The position numbers and the translations under genes are program-made. Shown piece after piece: positions 1-8,901 of a DNA stretch of 48,665 nucleotides. Below the pieces are notes generated by a model. That model saw only the letters and a list, made by a program, of their open reading frames with translations. It searched no databases and was not told where the DNA came from. Source of the stretch: Phenylobacterium sp. (GTDB taxonomy: Bacteria; Pseudomonadota; Alphaproteobacteria; Caulobacterales; Caulobacteraceae); contig NZ_JAURWM010000145.1 in the NCBI RefSeq assembly GCF_030654915.1, positions 1 to 48,665 on the forward strand, read 5' to 3'. Every line of letters starts with the position of its first letter. Within the stretch, counting starts at the first letter, position 1.

Positions 1-635
1 GGCGTGTGTTTCAGCATGGCGGCTTCGATTTCCGGGGTCAGGACCTTGGCCAGGGCGCCGGTCTTGATGGCGCCCGGCGCGATGGCGTTGACGCGGATGT
101 CGGCGGCGCCCAGGTCGAAGGCGACGTTGCGGGTCACGTGAGTGACCGCGGCTTTCGACGAGCCGTAGGCGGCCATCCTGGTGTTCTTGTTCTCGCCGGC
201 CATCGACGAGATGTTGAGGATCGCGCCGCCGCCGGCCTGCTGCATGTGCGGCGCGGCGAGCTGCATGAGGCGGAAGGCGGCGAAGACGTTGAGCTGGTAG
301 GCCCACTCGAAGTCGCTCATCGGCATGTCGAACGGCTTGGGTCCGCCGCCGCCGGCGTTGTTCACCAGGATCGACAGCTTGCCGAAGGTTCGCACCGCCG
401 CCTCGATGGCGGCCGCGCGGTGGGCTTCGTCGGTCACGTTGCATTCCAGGCCGATGGCCCGGCCGCCCGCCTGGTTGATGACGCTGGCCGCCTCTTCGGC
501 CTGATCCAATTTGAGGTCGGTCACCACGACGGCGGCGCCCGCCTGGGCGAAGGTTTCGGCGATCGCTCGGCCGATGCCGGCGGCGGCGCCGGTCACCAGG
601 GCGACTTCGCCGTCCAGTCGAAACACGCTGTCCAT
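1..635 (-). CDS. SDR family NAD(P)-dependent oxidoreductase (3' end cut by window)
   Basis: Short-chain dehydrogenase/reductase that would reduce or oxidise a hydroxyl/keto substrate with NAD(P)(H) in the cytoplasm. The frame read leftward from the ATG at 635 shows the Rossmann cofactor loop TGAAAGIG at residues 15-22, the NNAG motif, and the catalytic YGSSK (Tyr-x3-Lys) after a Ser in the NISSM stretch. About 211 residues are visible of the usual ~250, so the substrate-binding C-terminus lies outside the window. The opposite-strand open frame over the same bases has no recognisable domain. The substrate cannot be inferred; resemblance is to the general 3-oxoacyl-ACP/7-alpha-hydroxysteroid dehydrogenase-like classical SDRs. 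Confidence 0.9.
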   Translation of the reverse strand, partial: MDSVFRLDGEVALVTGAAAGIGRAIAETFAQAGAAVVVTDLKLDQAEEAASVINQAGGRAIGLECNVTDEAHRAAAIEAAVRTFGKLSILVNNAGGGGPKPFDMPMSDFEWAYQLNVFAAFRLMQLAAPHMQQAGGGAILNISSMAGENKNTRMAAYGSSKAAVTHVTRNVAFDLGAADIRVNAIAPGAIKTGALAKVLTPEIEAAMLKHT

Positions 636-780
636 GGTGCTGGAGCCTTCTGCTTCTGATTGAGCCTACGCCCGAAACGCCTGCTCGGGCGGTCTGGCTC
701 CCCTGGTCGGTCGCGGGCCGTTTCCCTTCCGCCACGGAGCGCGGCTAAGAACCGCCTGGTGGCATGTCGGGGAAGCGGTC

Positions 781-2199
781 TTGGATCAGTCTGACTATCT
801 GGAGTTCGATGCGGTGGGGCTGGCCGGGCTGATCGCGCGGCGCGAGGTCAGTGCGGGCGAGGTGCTGGAGGCGGCCTTGGCGCGGATGGCCGCTGTTAAT
901 CCGGCGATCAACGCGGTGGTCTATTCGAACGCGGCCGAGGCGCGGGCGGACGCGGCGCGGCCCAAGGGCGCCGGGCCGCTGGCCGGGGTTCCGATGCTGG
1001 TGAAGGACTATGCCGCCCATGTGAAGGGTTGGCCGACCTCGGCCGGGTCGCAGTTGTTTGCAGATGATGTCGCCGGGGGCGACGCGCCGATCGTGGCGGC
1101 CTATCGCCGGGCGGGGCTGGTGATTTTCGGCAAGACCAATCTGCCCGAGCTGGGGCTGGACGCGACGACCGAGCCGGACCTGCACGGGCCGACGCGCAAT
1201 CCCTGGGACCTGTCGCGGACGGCGGGGGGATCTTCGGGCGGCTCGGCGGCGGCGGTGGCGGCGGGGATCGTGCCGGCCGCCCATGCCAGCGACGCCGGAG
1301 GATCGATCCGCATCCCGGCCGCGTGCTGCGGGCTGTTCGGGTTCAAGCCGGCGCGGGGGCGGGTGTCGTTCGCGCCGGTCAGCGACGGGCTGGCCGGGTT
1401 CGACGTGCAGCATGCGGTGACCCGTTCAGTGCGCGATTCCGCCGCCTTGCTGGACGCGGTGTGCGGGCCGTTGGCGGGCGATCCCTATCACGCGCCGGCG
1501 CCCGAGCGGCCCTATCTGGACGAGGTGGCGCGGGCGCCGGGGCGGCTGCGGGTGGCGTTCACGACCGGGGCTTTCGAGGCGGGCGAGATTTCGGAGAGCT
1601 GCCGCGCGGCGGTGATGGATGTCGCGCGCTTGCTGGAGGGGCTGGGGCACGAGGTCGAGGAGGCCGCGATGCCTGACGGGTTGGGCGAGGCGGTCGCGGC
1701 CTCGGGCCTGGTGATGGCGGGCCATATCGCCGCCGACCTGGACGACCGCGCCCAGCAGATCGGACGGGCCATCGGGGCCGGGGATGTCGAGCCGATGACC
1801 CTCGCGCGCTATGAGCATAGCCGCTCGGCCAGCGCCGCGGACTATGTGCGTGGGCTGCGGACGGTGCACGCCTATGGCCGTCAGGTCGCGGCGATGTTCA
1901 CGCGGTTCGACGTGCTGCTGACCTCGACCCTGGGGTCGGCGCCGATCCGCATCGGGGCCTTGCAGGGCGTGGCGCCGGGCGCGGGCGGGGTGGCGCGGCG
2001 GGCGTTCATGCCCAATACGCGGATCTTCAACCTGACCGGCCAACCGGCGATGAGCATGCCGCTGGCCTGGAGCGAGGAGGGGCTGCCGATCGGGCTGCAG
2101 TTCGTCGGCAGGATGGGGGACGAGGCGACGCTGTTCCGGTTGGCCGGGCAGTTGGAGCGGGCCAGGCCCTGGGCGGGACGTCGGCCGCCGGGGCCGTGA
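781..2199 (+). CDS. Amidase (amidase-signature family, NylA-like)
   Basis: Amidase-signature hydrolase of 472 aa that would cleave a carboxamide or cyclic amide bond. It carries the Ser-cisSer-Lys machinery: the Lys in MLVKDY near residue 79, the Gly/Ser-rich GGSSGGS stretch and the nucleophile Ser in [11 protein letters not shown]. The surrounding [18 protein letters not shown] text resembles 6-aminohexanoate cyclic-dimer hydrolases (NylA type), but substrate range in this family is broad. The frame begins at a TTG; the nearby ATG at 764 is in another frame, so the TTG start is accepted but not certain. Length fits the family. It is not obviously in an operon with either neighbour. Confidence 0.9.
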   Translation: MDQSDYLEFDAVGLAGLIARREVSAGEVLEAALARMAAVNPAINAVVYSNAAEARADAARPKGAGPLAGVPMLVKDYAAHVKGWPTSAGSQLFADDVAGGDAPIVAAYRRAGLVIFGKTNLPELGLDATTEPDLHGPTRNPWDLSRTAGGSSGGSAAAVAAGIVPAAHASDAGGSIRIPAACCGLFGFKPARGRVSFAPVSDGLAGFDVQHAVTRSVRDSAALLDAVCGPLAGDPYHAPAPERPYLDEVARAPGRLRVAFTTGAFEAGEISESCRAAVMDVARLLEGLGHEVEEAAMPDGLGEAVAASGLVMAGHIAADLDDRAQQIGRAIGAGDVEPMTLARYEHSRSASAADYVRGLRTVHAYGRQVAAMFTRFDVLLTSTLGSAPIRIGALQGVAPGAGGVARRAFMPNTRIFNLTGQPAMSMPLAWSEEGLPIGLQFVGRMGDEATLFRLAGQLERARPWAGRRPPGP

Positions 2200-2274
2200 T
2201 GTTCTGGTTTTGTTCTTGACGATCTAGAAAGCTCGTGAGAGGCTTTGAGCCTGTCGCGGTCTGATGGGGTCTGG

Positions 2275-3042
2275 ATGCCTGCCAATTTTCCACCGTTGGG
2301 ACGGGCCGGCGTTCGGGCCGCTGTGCGTTATTCACCTGAGCTGGGGCGGGAGATCTGTCGGCGGCTGGCGGCGGGCGAGAGCCAGCACGCCCTGGCGCGC
2401 GAGCCGGGGATGCCGTCGCGGCGGACCTTTGGTGACTGGGCGGCGCGCGAGCCTGAGTTCGGGGCGGCCTATGAGGCGGCCAAGCTGGTCGGACGGGCGC
2501 GGCGCATCGCCCTGGATCGGCAGGCCGACCAGCCGCGGCTGTGGCGCAAGATGCTGACCCGGCAGGGGCGGCGGGGCGGCAGCGTGTCGCCCTATACGCC
2601 GGAGCTGGGGGAGGCGATCTGCCTGCGGATCGCGGGCGGGGAGAGCGTGCTGGCGATCGGGGCCGATCCGGCCATGCCGTGCAGCGTGACCATCTATAAC
2701 TGGGCGCGGCGCGACGACGATTTCCGCGAGATGTACCTGCGGGCCAAGGACATGGCCGCCGACCTGTTGTTCGACCTGAGCCGCGAGATCGCCATGGAGG
2801 CGACCGAGGCCAGCGTGCGGTCGGACCGGCTGCGGATCGAGACCCTGCGCTGGCACACCGCGATGCTGGCGCCCAAGAAGTACGGGACGCGCCGGGCGCT
2901 GGAGCCCGAGGCGGGGGAGGGCGCGGGCGCGGCGGGGCTACAACCGTTCACGGTGCTGATCCAGCGGTTCGCCGATGTCGAGGGTGGGCCGCAGTTCACC
3001 GACCAGGACGGGAACGAGGTGGAGCGGCCAATCGGGGCGTGA
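2275..3042 (+). CDS. Terminase small subunit-like DNA-binding protein with duplicated HTH module
   Basis: A 255-aa protein resembling phage terminase small subunits of the Sf6-like type, which recognise DNA through an N-terminal helix-turn-helix. Two copies of one module are visible: residues about 19-75 (YSPELGREICRRLAAGES ... WAAREPEF) and about 107-165 (YTPELGEAICLRIAGGES ... WARRDDDF). The region after the second copy (AADLLFDLSREIA, then APKKYG) matches what normally follows the HTH. No large terminase, portal, integrase or other phage gene is nearby, so it is an orphan, possibly a domesticated phage relic. ATG 2275 is chosen; an in-frame TTG at 2245 behind GAGAGG is an alternative. Its end overlaps by 4 nt the longest possible frame of the following receptor. 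Confidence 0.7.
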   Translation: MPANFPPLGRAGVRAAVRYSPELGREICRRLAAGESQHALAREPGMPSRRTFGDWAAREPEFGAAYEAAKLVGRARRIALDRQADQPRLWRKMLTRQGRRGGSVSPYTPELGEAICLRIAGGESVLAIGADPAMPCSVTIYNWARRDDDFREMYLRAKDMAADLLFDLSREIAMEATEASVRSDRLRIETLRWHTAMLAPKKYGTRRALEPEAGEGAGAAGLQPFTVLIQRFADVEGGPQFTDQDGNEVERPIGA

Positions 3043-3191
3043 AGGCGGCGGCCAGATTTCAGGTCGGCGACAGGGTGAAAAATTGGCGGCATGACAGCGA
3101 CGGAAGGTCGCCGTTCATCCGTTTTACTATAGCCCTCGTGGCCAAGCTGCTTCTCCCCCCTCCCGATCTTCCAGAGTCCAGGATTGCCGTT

Positions 3192-5669
3192 TTGAGTTCC
3201 GTTCCCAACCACGGCCGCGCCCCGGCCGGCCTGATCCTTCGTCTGCTCGCCGGCGCGGCGTCGCTGGCCCTGATGGCGGGGGCGGCCCAGGCCCAGACCA
3301 CCGAGCATGACGAGGACACCGAGGTCGAGGAGTTCGTGGTCAGCGGCACGCGCAACCTGCCGGGCGCGGTGATCGGCGATATCGCTCCGGAACTGAGCAT
3401 CTCGCCGCGCGAGATCCGCGCCTATGGGGCGGGCACGGTGACCGAGCTGCTGGACGCCTTGGCGCCGCAGACGACCAGCGGCCAGGGCGGCGGGCGGCCG
3501 GTGGTGCTGATCAACGGGGCGCGGACCTCCGGCTTCTCCGAGATCCGCGACCTGCCGACCGAGGCCATCGCGCGGGTGGATATCCTGCCCGAGGAGGTCT
3601 CGCTGAAATACGGCTATCCCGCCGAGCAGAAGGTGGTGAACATCGTGCTGCGCCAGCGTTTCCGCGCCTGGCTGGCCGAGGGGATCGGTCAGGCGCCGAC
3701 CCAGTCCGGCGGCGGCCAGAGCGTGGCGGCGCATGGCGGGCTGCTGAAGATCGAGAAGGGGCGGCGGCTGACGCTCGACGCCAAGGTCACGCAGGTCGAA
3801 CCGATCCTGGAGAGCGAGCGCGACGTGGTGGACGGCGAGGGCGCGTTCCGCACCCTGGCGCCGGGCTCCACCGACGTGACGCTGAACGCCGTGCTGGCCC
3901 AGCCGCTGGGCCGGGGCGTGCAAGGCACGGTCAACGGGACGTTCCAGTCGACTGACACCAAGTCGCGGCTCGGCCAGTCGTCGGCCACCGGCGAGCCGCT
4001 GATCCGCAAATCGCAGGTCGAGGACGGCCGCCTGGCCGGGGTGCTGAGCGGCGCCTATGCCGGCTGGCAGTGGTCGACCACCGCCGAGGTCTCGCGCGAT
4101 GTGTCGAAGTCGAACACCGACCGGGCGCTGGCGGCCCTGGCCTATACCGACTGGACGCGGGCGGTGACCACCTCGGCCCAGACCGACATCGTCCTGAACC
4201 GCGCGTTCGGGGACTTGCCGGCCGGGCAGATCAGCTCGACCCTGACGGGGCGGCTCTCGACGATGGAGTTGGAGAGCGACGCGCTGCGGGCGGGCTTGAC
4301 CCAATCGAGCGATCTGACGCGCAACATCGGCCAGGTGCAGGCCAGCTTCGACGTGCCGCTGACCCGGGCCGGCGAGGGGCTGGGCGAGAAGATCGGCAAG
4401 GTGTCGGGCAACCTCAATCTGGGCCTGCAGAACCTGTCGGACTTCGGCGACCTGGCGACGGTGGGCGGCGGGCTGAACTGGACGCCGGTGAAGCCGCTGC
4501 GGGTGATGGGCTCGTTCAGCCGCACCGACCAGGCGCCGACCATGAACCAGCTGGGTGACCCGGTGACGGCGACGCCGGGCGTGCGGGTGTTCGACTTCGC
4601 GCGCGGCGAGACCGTCGAGGTGATCCGGGTCACCGGCGGTTCGCGCGACCTGGACGGCGGCCAGCGGGACGTCCTGAAGCTGGGCTTCAGCTACAAGCCG
4701 TTCGAGAAGACCAATCTGAACTTCCAGGCCAACTACGTCTCGACGCGGACCGAGGACGCGGTGGTGGCGTTCCCCTCGGCCTCGACCCAGGTGGAGGCCG
4801 CCTTCCCCGAGCGCTTCCGGCGCGACGCCGACGGGGTGCTGGTGCAGGTCGACGCCCGGCCGGTGAACTTCGCGCGGCAGTCGCGGGACGAACTGCGCTG
4901 GGGCTTCACCTATTCGCGGCCCGTGGGGCCGACCCCGACGCCGGAGCAGATCTCGGCCATGCGCCGGGCGCGCGCTGAGGCCGCCGGCGGCCAGGGCGCG
5001 GCGACGACGCCAGGCCAGCCGCCGCGCGAGGGCCAGCCGCCAACGGGCGAGCGGCCGCCGCGCGAGGGCGGCGGTCCTCCTCCTCCGTCGGCCGGCGGTG
5101 CTGGGCCAGGCGGGTTTTCCGGAGGTCCGGGTGGCGGCGGGCGTGGCGGCGGGGGTGGGTTCGGAGGCTTCGGCGGCGGTGGTCCGCGCGGCGGGGTGTT
5201 CCAGGTCGGCCTCTATCACACGCTGGCGTTCCGCGACGACGTGCTGATCCGGCCAGGCCTGCCGAAGCTCGACCTGCTGGACGGGGGCGCGCTGGGCGCG
5301 GGCGGCGGTTCGCCCCGCCACCAGATCGACTTGCAGACCAACTACACCCGGGCCGGGCTCGGCGTGGCGATGAACGCCAAGTGGCAGAGCGCCACCCATG
5401 TCGACGGCGGGACGGCGTCCGAGGACCTGGAGTTCGAGGACTTCGCCACGGTGAACCTGCGGCTGTTCGCCGACCTCGGCCAGCAGCCCATCGCCCGCGA
5501 GCACAGGTGGCTGCGCGGCGCCCGCGCGACGCTGTCCATCACCAACCTGTTCGACAGCCGCCAGGACGTCCGCACCCCGGCCGGGATCACCCCGATCAGC
5601 TACCAGCCCGACATCATGGACCCGGTCGGCCGCTCGGTGCGGCTGACGGTGCGCAAGCTGATCTTCTGA
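3192..5669 (+). CDS. TonB-dependent receptor with Gly/Pro-rich insert
   Basis: Outer-membrane TonB-dependent receptor. After a signal peptide (hydrophobic LILRLLAGAASLALMAGAAQA) comes a TonB-box-like VEEFVVSGTR, then a short plug domain (VVLINGARTSG, IARVDILPEEVSLKYG, VVNIVLRQRF) and a long barrel ending in a terminal Phe (VRKLIF), the usual beta-barrel assembly signal. Between about 4975 and 5205 is a disordered Pro/Gln/Gly-rich insert, unusual inside a barrel and probably an extracellular loop. The frame is open upstream to 3039. The TTG at 3192 is preferred because it places a normal signal peptide at the N-terminus, but the ribosome site is weak, so the start is uncertain. Substrate unknown. 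Confidence 0.75.
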   Translation: MSSVPNHGRAPAGLILRLLAGAASLALMAGAAQAQTTEHDEDTEVEEFVVSGTRNLPGAVIGDIAPELSISPREIRAYGAGTVTELLDALAPQTTSGQGGGRPVVLINGARTSGFSEIRDLPTEAIARVDILPEEVSLKYGYPAEQKVVNIVLRQRFRAWLAEGIGQAPTQSGGGQSVAAHGGLLKIEKGRRLTLDAKVTQVEPILESERDVVDGEGAFRTLAPGSTDVTLNAVLAQPLGRGVQGTVNGTFQSTDTKSRLGQSSATGEPLIRKSQVEDGRLAGVLSGAYAGWQWSTTAEVSRDVSKSNTDRALAALAYTDWTRAVTTSAQTDIVLNRAFGDLPAGQISSTLTGRLSTMELESDALRAGLTQSSDLTRNIGQVQASFDVPLTRAGEGLGEKIGKVSGNLNLGLQNLSDFGDLATVGGGLNWTPVKPLRVMGSFSRTDQAPTMNQLGDPVTATPGVRVFDFARGETVEVIRVTGGSRDLDGGQRDVLKLGFSYKPFEKTNLNFQANYVSTRTEDAVVAFPSASTQVEAAFPERFRRDADGVLVQVDARPVNFARQSRDELRWGFTYSRPVGPTPTPEQISAMRRARAEAAGGQGAATTPGQPPREGQPPTGERPPREGGGPPPPSAGGAGPGGFSGGPGGGGRGGGGGFGGFGGGGPRGGVFQVGLYHTLAFRDDVLIRPGLPKLDLLDGGALGAGGGSPRHQIDLQTNYTRAGLGVAMNAKWQSATHVDGGTASEDLEFEDFATVNLRLFADLGQQPIAREHRWLRGARATLSITNLFDSRQDVRTPAGITPISYQPDIMDPVGRSVRLTVRKLIF

Positions 5670-5746
5670 GTCCCAGCCAAGCTTGCCCGACGCCAGGCCT
5701 GAGCCTAGGGTCGGGTAAGTTTACAACATAAAGGGATGGAAAGCCG

Positions 5747-6580
5747 ATGAGCGCAGCGGTGGATTCGATGCCGGCGAAGGATCGTTCGGACGAGGTTCTG
5801 TACGAGGTGTCCGACGCGATCGCGACCCTGACCCTCAATCGCCCCGAGCGGTTGAACACCATCTCGGGGCCGATGCTGGCCCGGCTGACCCAACTGCTGA
5901 TCAAGGCCAATGAGGACCCGGAGGTGCGGGTCATCGTGCTGACCGGCACGGGCCGCGCCTTCTGCGCCGGGCTCGACCTGGTGGACGCCACCCAAGGCTC
6001 GGGCATCGGCTCGGACAAGCAGGTCTCGACGGTGTCGGTGAACCTCGACCTGCGCAACACCCCGCCGACGGTGCTGTTCGCCTGCGACAAGCCGACCATC
6101 TGCTCGCTGAACGGCTCGGCGGCCGGCTATGGCCTGGACACGGCGATGGGCTGCGACATCCGCATCGCCGGCGAGAGCGCCAAGATGGCCGCCGCCTTCG
6201 TCAAGCGCGGGGTGGTGCCGGAGTCCGGCGGGACCTGGATCCTGCCGCGGCTGCTGGGCTGGTCGAAGGCCGCCGAGCTGATCTTCACCGGCCGCACGCT
6301 GTCGGCGCGCGAGAGCCTGGAGCTGGGCTTGGTGAGCCATGTGGTTCCCGACGCCGAACTGGCCGCCAAGACCCGTGAAATCGCCCTGGAGATGGCGGCC
6401 AATGCGCCGCTGGCGGTGCAGTCGGCCAAGCGGCTGATGCGGATGGGCCTGACCGAGACGTTCAACGACCATGTCCACCACGTCTATCTGCAGTTCCTGC
6501 AACTGATCCGGACCAGCGATTTCAAGGAGGGGATGACCTCGTTCCTGGAAAAGCGGCCGGCCGACTTCCAGGGGCGCTAA
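5747..6580 (+). CDS. Enoyl-CoA hydratase/isomerase (crotonase family)
   Basis: Crotonase-fold acyl-CoA enzyme of 277 aa, expected to hydrate or isomerise an enoyl-CoA in fatty-acid or related acid catabolism. The N-terminal strand ATLTLNRPERLNTI, the first oxyanion-hole segment RAFCAGLDL and the second segment NGSAAGYGLDTAMGCDIRIAG are all present. They are followed by VVPESGGTWILPRLLG, whose Glu is at the usual acid/base position. The C-terminal trimerisation helix (LEKRPADFQG) is complete. ATG 5747 follows an AAAGGG-type ribosome site. It sits alone downstream of the receptor, so the specific substrate is unknown. Confidence 0.92.
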   Translation: MSAAVDSMPAKDRSDEVLYEVSDAIATLTLNRPERLNTISGPMLARLTQLLIKANEDPEVRVIVLTGTGRAFCAGLDLVDATQGSGIGSDKQVSTVSVNLDLRNTPPTVLFACDKPTICSLNGSAAGYGLDTAMGCDIRIAGESAKMAAAFVKRGVVPESGGTWILPRLLGWSKAAELIFTGRTLSARESLELGLVSHVVPDAELAAKTREIALEMAANAPLAVQSAKRLMRMGLTETFNDHVHHVYLQFLQLIRTSDFKEGMTSFLEKRPADFQGR

Positions 6581-6612
6581 CCGGCGCCGCCCCTATCGCC
6601 CAGGCAGGTCCG

Positions 6613-6638
6613 CCCTTCCCCGTATTCATGGGGGAGGG
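6613..6638. repeat. CCCTTCCCC/GGGGGAGGG intergenic hairpin
   Basis: Nine-base-pair inverted repeat with an 8-nt loop just after the enoyl-CoA hydratase. No T tail follows on either strand, so it looks like one of the C/G-rich intergenic palindromes scattered in this window (compare 27283-27305) rather than a classical intrinsic terminator. The remaining stretch to 6833 shows no gene. Confidence 0.45.
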
Positions 6639-6833
6639 AGACTGCCGCAGACCGGACTCATGGAAAGTCTGAGACGGGTGGTTTGCGGACGCGGGCGTCG
6701 GGGCCGAGAACGAGGCCCGCCGCGAGGGGCAGGGCGCGGGTCCACTCGCGCTAAACGCGATTTGGTCGAGACTAGCTCTTGGCGGCTGCGGCGAAGCTTT
6801 GCACGATATCGACCCAGCGGGCGGAGGCGCGGC

Positions 6834-7715
6834 ATGTTCGACTACTTCAGCGATCATGAGCGCGGCGCCAGGGCGCGCACCTCAGAGATCATCGACGCCA
6901 GGACGTGGGCGGCGCTGCACAGCCTCATCGAGACCGGCATTGAGGACGGCTCGTTCGGTTATCGTTTCCCACTGTCCTGTTCGGATTCGCCGACCCTTGG
7001 GTGCGGAACGGACATTCGCGCCTTTGCGACTAGACTGGCGGGCGAGATCCCGAACCTGGACCTGCCGCTCGAGGCGCACACGCTCCCTGAAACGATCGAT
7101 ATCGTCGACCTGCTGGAGTTTTGCGCCAAAGCGGTTGGCGAGCCGGCGAAGGGCAGCTGGCACGACTATATGCGCCACTACCACCTGACCTGGGACCGGC
7201 ACCCTGGCTTGGCGCGTTTCGTGGACGACGTGAACCTGATCCTCGCCCGCAACGGGGTGGCCTTCGAGCTCAGCACCACAGGCCAGGCTCAGCGTCTTCT
7301 TCCGCCGCATCTGGGGCAGTTGTTGACGACCGCCGCCTTCCGAACGGGGGAAGCTCACACCGACGCGCTACTCGAGGACGCGCGCCGGCGGTTCCTGGCA
7401 CCGCGGCAGGAGGATCGTCGCGATGGCCTGGAGAAGCTCTTGGACGCCTTCGAGCGCATCAAGACTTTGGACAGTAACGACAAGCGCGCGTCGGCCGATG
7501 CGCTGCTGGATCGCGCCGCTCGGCCAGGCTCCAAGCTTAGGGTAGTGCTGGCTATCGAGGCCAAGGCGCTAACCGATATCGGAAACACCCATCGCATCCG
7601 CCATTCGGAAGTAAGCCAGGAACCGTTGGAGACGTCTTTCCAGGTCGACTACGTCTTCCTGCGCCTCTTCGCCTTCATCCACTTGGTGCTCACGGCGAGC
7701 GGGCGGCTGGGATGA
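6834..7715 (+). CDS. Putative AbiJ-type HEPN-domain protein (abortive-infection-like)
   Basis: A 293-aa protein whose C-terminal ~95 residues (LLDAFERIKTLDSNDKRASA, then KALTDIGNTHRIRHSE and DYVFLRLFAFIHLVL) resemble the HEPN domain at the C-terminus of AbiJ-like abortive-infection proteins. The conserved polar motif is N251-x5-H257 within NTHRIRH. The N-terminal part (IDIVDLLEFCAKAV, HYHLTWDRHPGLARFVDDVNLILARNGVAFEL) resembles the variable N-terminal domains joined to that HEPN. The ATG at 6834 is preferred over an open frame reaching back to 6660, whose translation is Arg-rich and not protein-like. The stop overlaps the next gene's ATG by 4 nt (ATGA), so the two are probably translationally coupled. 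Codon usage is less GC-biased than in the neighbours. Assignment is by motif memory only. Confidence 0.55.
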   Translation: MFDYFSDHERGARARTSEIIDARTWAALHSLIETGIEDGSFGYRFPLSCSDSPTLGCGTDIRAFATRLAGEIPNLDLPLEAHTLPETIDIVDLLEFCAKAVGEPAKGSWHDYMRHYHLTWDRHPGLARFVDDVNLILARNGVAFELSTTGQAQRLLPPHLGQLLTTAAFRTGEAHTDALLEDARRRFLAPRQEDRRDGLEKLLDAFERIKTLDSNDKRASADALLDRAARPGSKLRVVLAIEAKALTDIGNTHRIRHSEVSQEPLETSFQVDYVFLRLFAFIHLVLTASGRLG

Positions 7716-8596
7716 GACCGATACGCACGGGATATGTCGTCAGAGGCTATGCCGCGCCCGGGGTCTATTGGCGCACGCCCCTGGTGACGCCGACCGCCGC
7801 CTACCTTCCCAGCGACGAGGTGATCCTCACCGCTTGCAGGGTCGAGCCATTCCGGCACGGTGATGCCCCCTACAGCGAGTTCGATCACCCGTCGGTGGAG
7901 GAGTTTCGCCTTTTGGCGGCGCTCGCGCTGGCGGTCGACTATGACGATGGGCTCGTGCGGTTGCAGCCCCTATCGTCCACGCTCCTGATAGAGACAGACG
8001 ACCTGGCGCTGGATCGACCTTCAGTTCAGGACGAGGTCCGACGCGCGCTGGTCGGGCAATGGCAAATGCAGTCGTTCAGACATGAGGGCCCTTATCCGCC
8101 CTACCCGCCCGGCGCTTACGACTTCAGGTCTGATGCGGCACCGACCGCTCTCCAAAGGCGCCTGTTCGACGCCGTCGATCTTGACGACCACCTCATCACT
8201 CGCGGCCTGCGCACGCTTCTGCGGGCTCAAATGCTTTCCACCCATCCCCTCTACGCGGAAGAGGCCATCTATCCGCTCCACGTCGCGCTGGACGCGAGCC
8301 ACTCCTTGTTCCGCCGGCAGATGGAGGCCGAGGGCCACCCCAATCCTTCATCGAAGGATGTCGCCAGGCGGTTCGAGCAGGTGTTCTCAGAGCCGGCCAC
8401 GGGAGAGGCCTACTTCAATGACTACTACTCCGATCGGGTCATGGCCCAACACCCCTTGAGCCGATACGGCTCGGCGCCCTACGTGCCGGTGACGCACAGT
8501 CACGCGATATGGCTCTTTAAGGCGTTGCGGGAGGTCTATCGCTACTTCCTGCTCGGGGAGGTGATCCCGTCCTGCCAGTCCCTAGCGGACCGATAG
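7712..8596 (+). CDS. Unknown protein with C-terminal HEPN-like Rx4H motif, coupled to upstream gene
   Basis: A 294-aa protein with no family I can name. It starts with the ATG overlapping the stop of the preceding HEPN-like gene. The N-terminal half is beta-rich. The C-terminal half is helical (ITRGLRTLLRAQML, IYPLHVALDASHSLFRRQM, RRFEQVF, THSHAIWLFKALREVYRYFLLG) and contains YYSDRVMAQHPLSRYG. Within it, R242-VMAQ-H247 fits the Rx4-6H catalytic signature of HEPN ribonucleases, and the following HPxSRxG text is typical of HEPN-like proteins in defence loci. It may be the partner (second RNase, toxin or antitoxin) of the upstream gene. No signal peptide or membrane segment is visible. Confidence 0.5.
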   Translation: MRPIRTGYVVRGYAAPGVYWRTPLVTPTAAYLPSDEVILTACRVEPFRHGDAPYSEFDHPSVEEFRLLAALALAVDYDDGLVRLQPLSSTLLIETDDLALDRPSVQDEVRRALVGQWQMQSFRHEGPYPPYPPGAYDFRSDAAPTALQRRLFDAVDLDDHLITRGLRTLLRAQMLSTHPLYAEEAIYPLHVALDASHSLFRRQMEAEGHPNPSSKDVARRFEQVFSEPATGEAYFNDYYSDRVMAQHPLSRYGSAPYVPVTHSHAIWLFKALREVYRYFLLGEVIPSCQSLADR

Positions 8597-8901
8597 GAAT
8601 CCACGCGCGGTCTCCACATAGCCGGCGCTTCGGCCGACCATCGCCAGCGTAGGCGATCACGACAGCCAAGCCCACGATCAGCCAAGCATAATGTCCGCTG
8701 AGGGGTCGGAAGCGGCTGTTGGGCTGGCGTCGATAATCGGGCCCTGGCCTCATGGTTGAGGGGGCGTTTGCGATGGCGCTCAGAGAGGTTGCGAGGCGAG
8801 CCGCGATTTGCCGGGGGGAGCGATGTGCATCGTTCCGAGTTCCGTAGGTTGTGGATCGGGAACAAGACCACACGCCGGCTTCGAAACGAAAGGAACGCGC
8901 A
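8597..8901. other. Intergenic spacer after the HEPN-like pair, containing one dispersed repeat
   Basis: About 305 nt with no convincing gene on either strand; open frames here are short and Arg/Pro-rich. It contains one copy of a small dispersed inverted-repeat element (8692-8715), and the end of the spacer supplies the ribosome site of the VOC gene (GAAAGGAA). Confidence 0.5.
8692..8715. repeat. Dispersed small inverted repeat, copy 1
   Basis: The element begins TGTCCGCT, has a GAGGGGTCGG centre and ends AAGCGG, so CCGCT and AGCGG form its arms. A close copy lies at 19526-19548. Similar TCCGCT...AGCGG elements are common between genes of alphaproteobacteria. Confidence 0.6.

Noticed and set aside
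2694-5504. A 936-codon open frame on the minus strand opposite the TonB receptor
   Set aside because: It is Arg/His/Gln/Pro-rich shadow sequence typical of GC-rich DNA; the plus-strand frame carries signal peptide, TonB box and barrel end.
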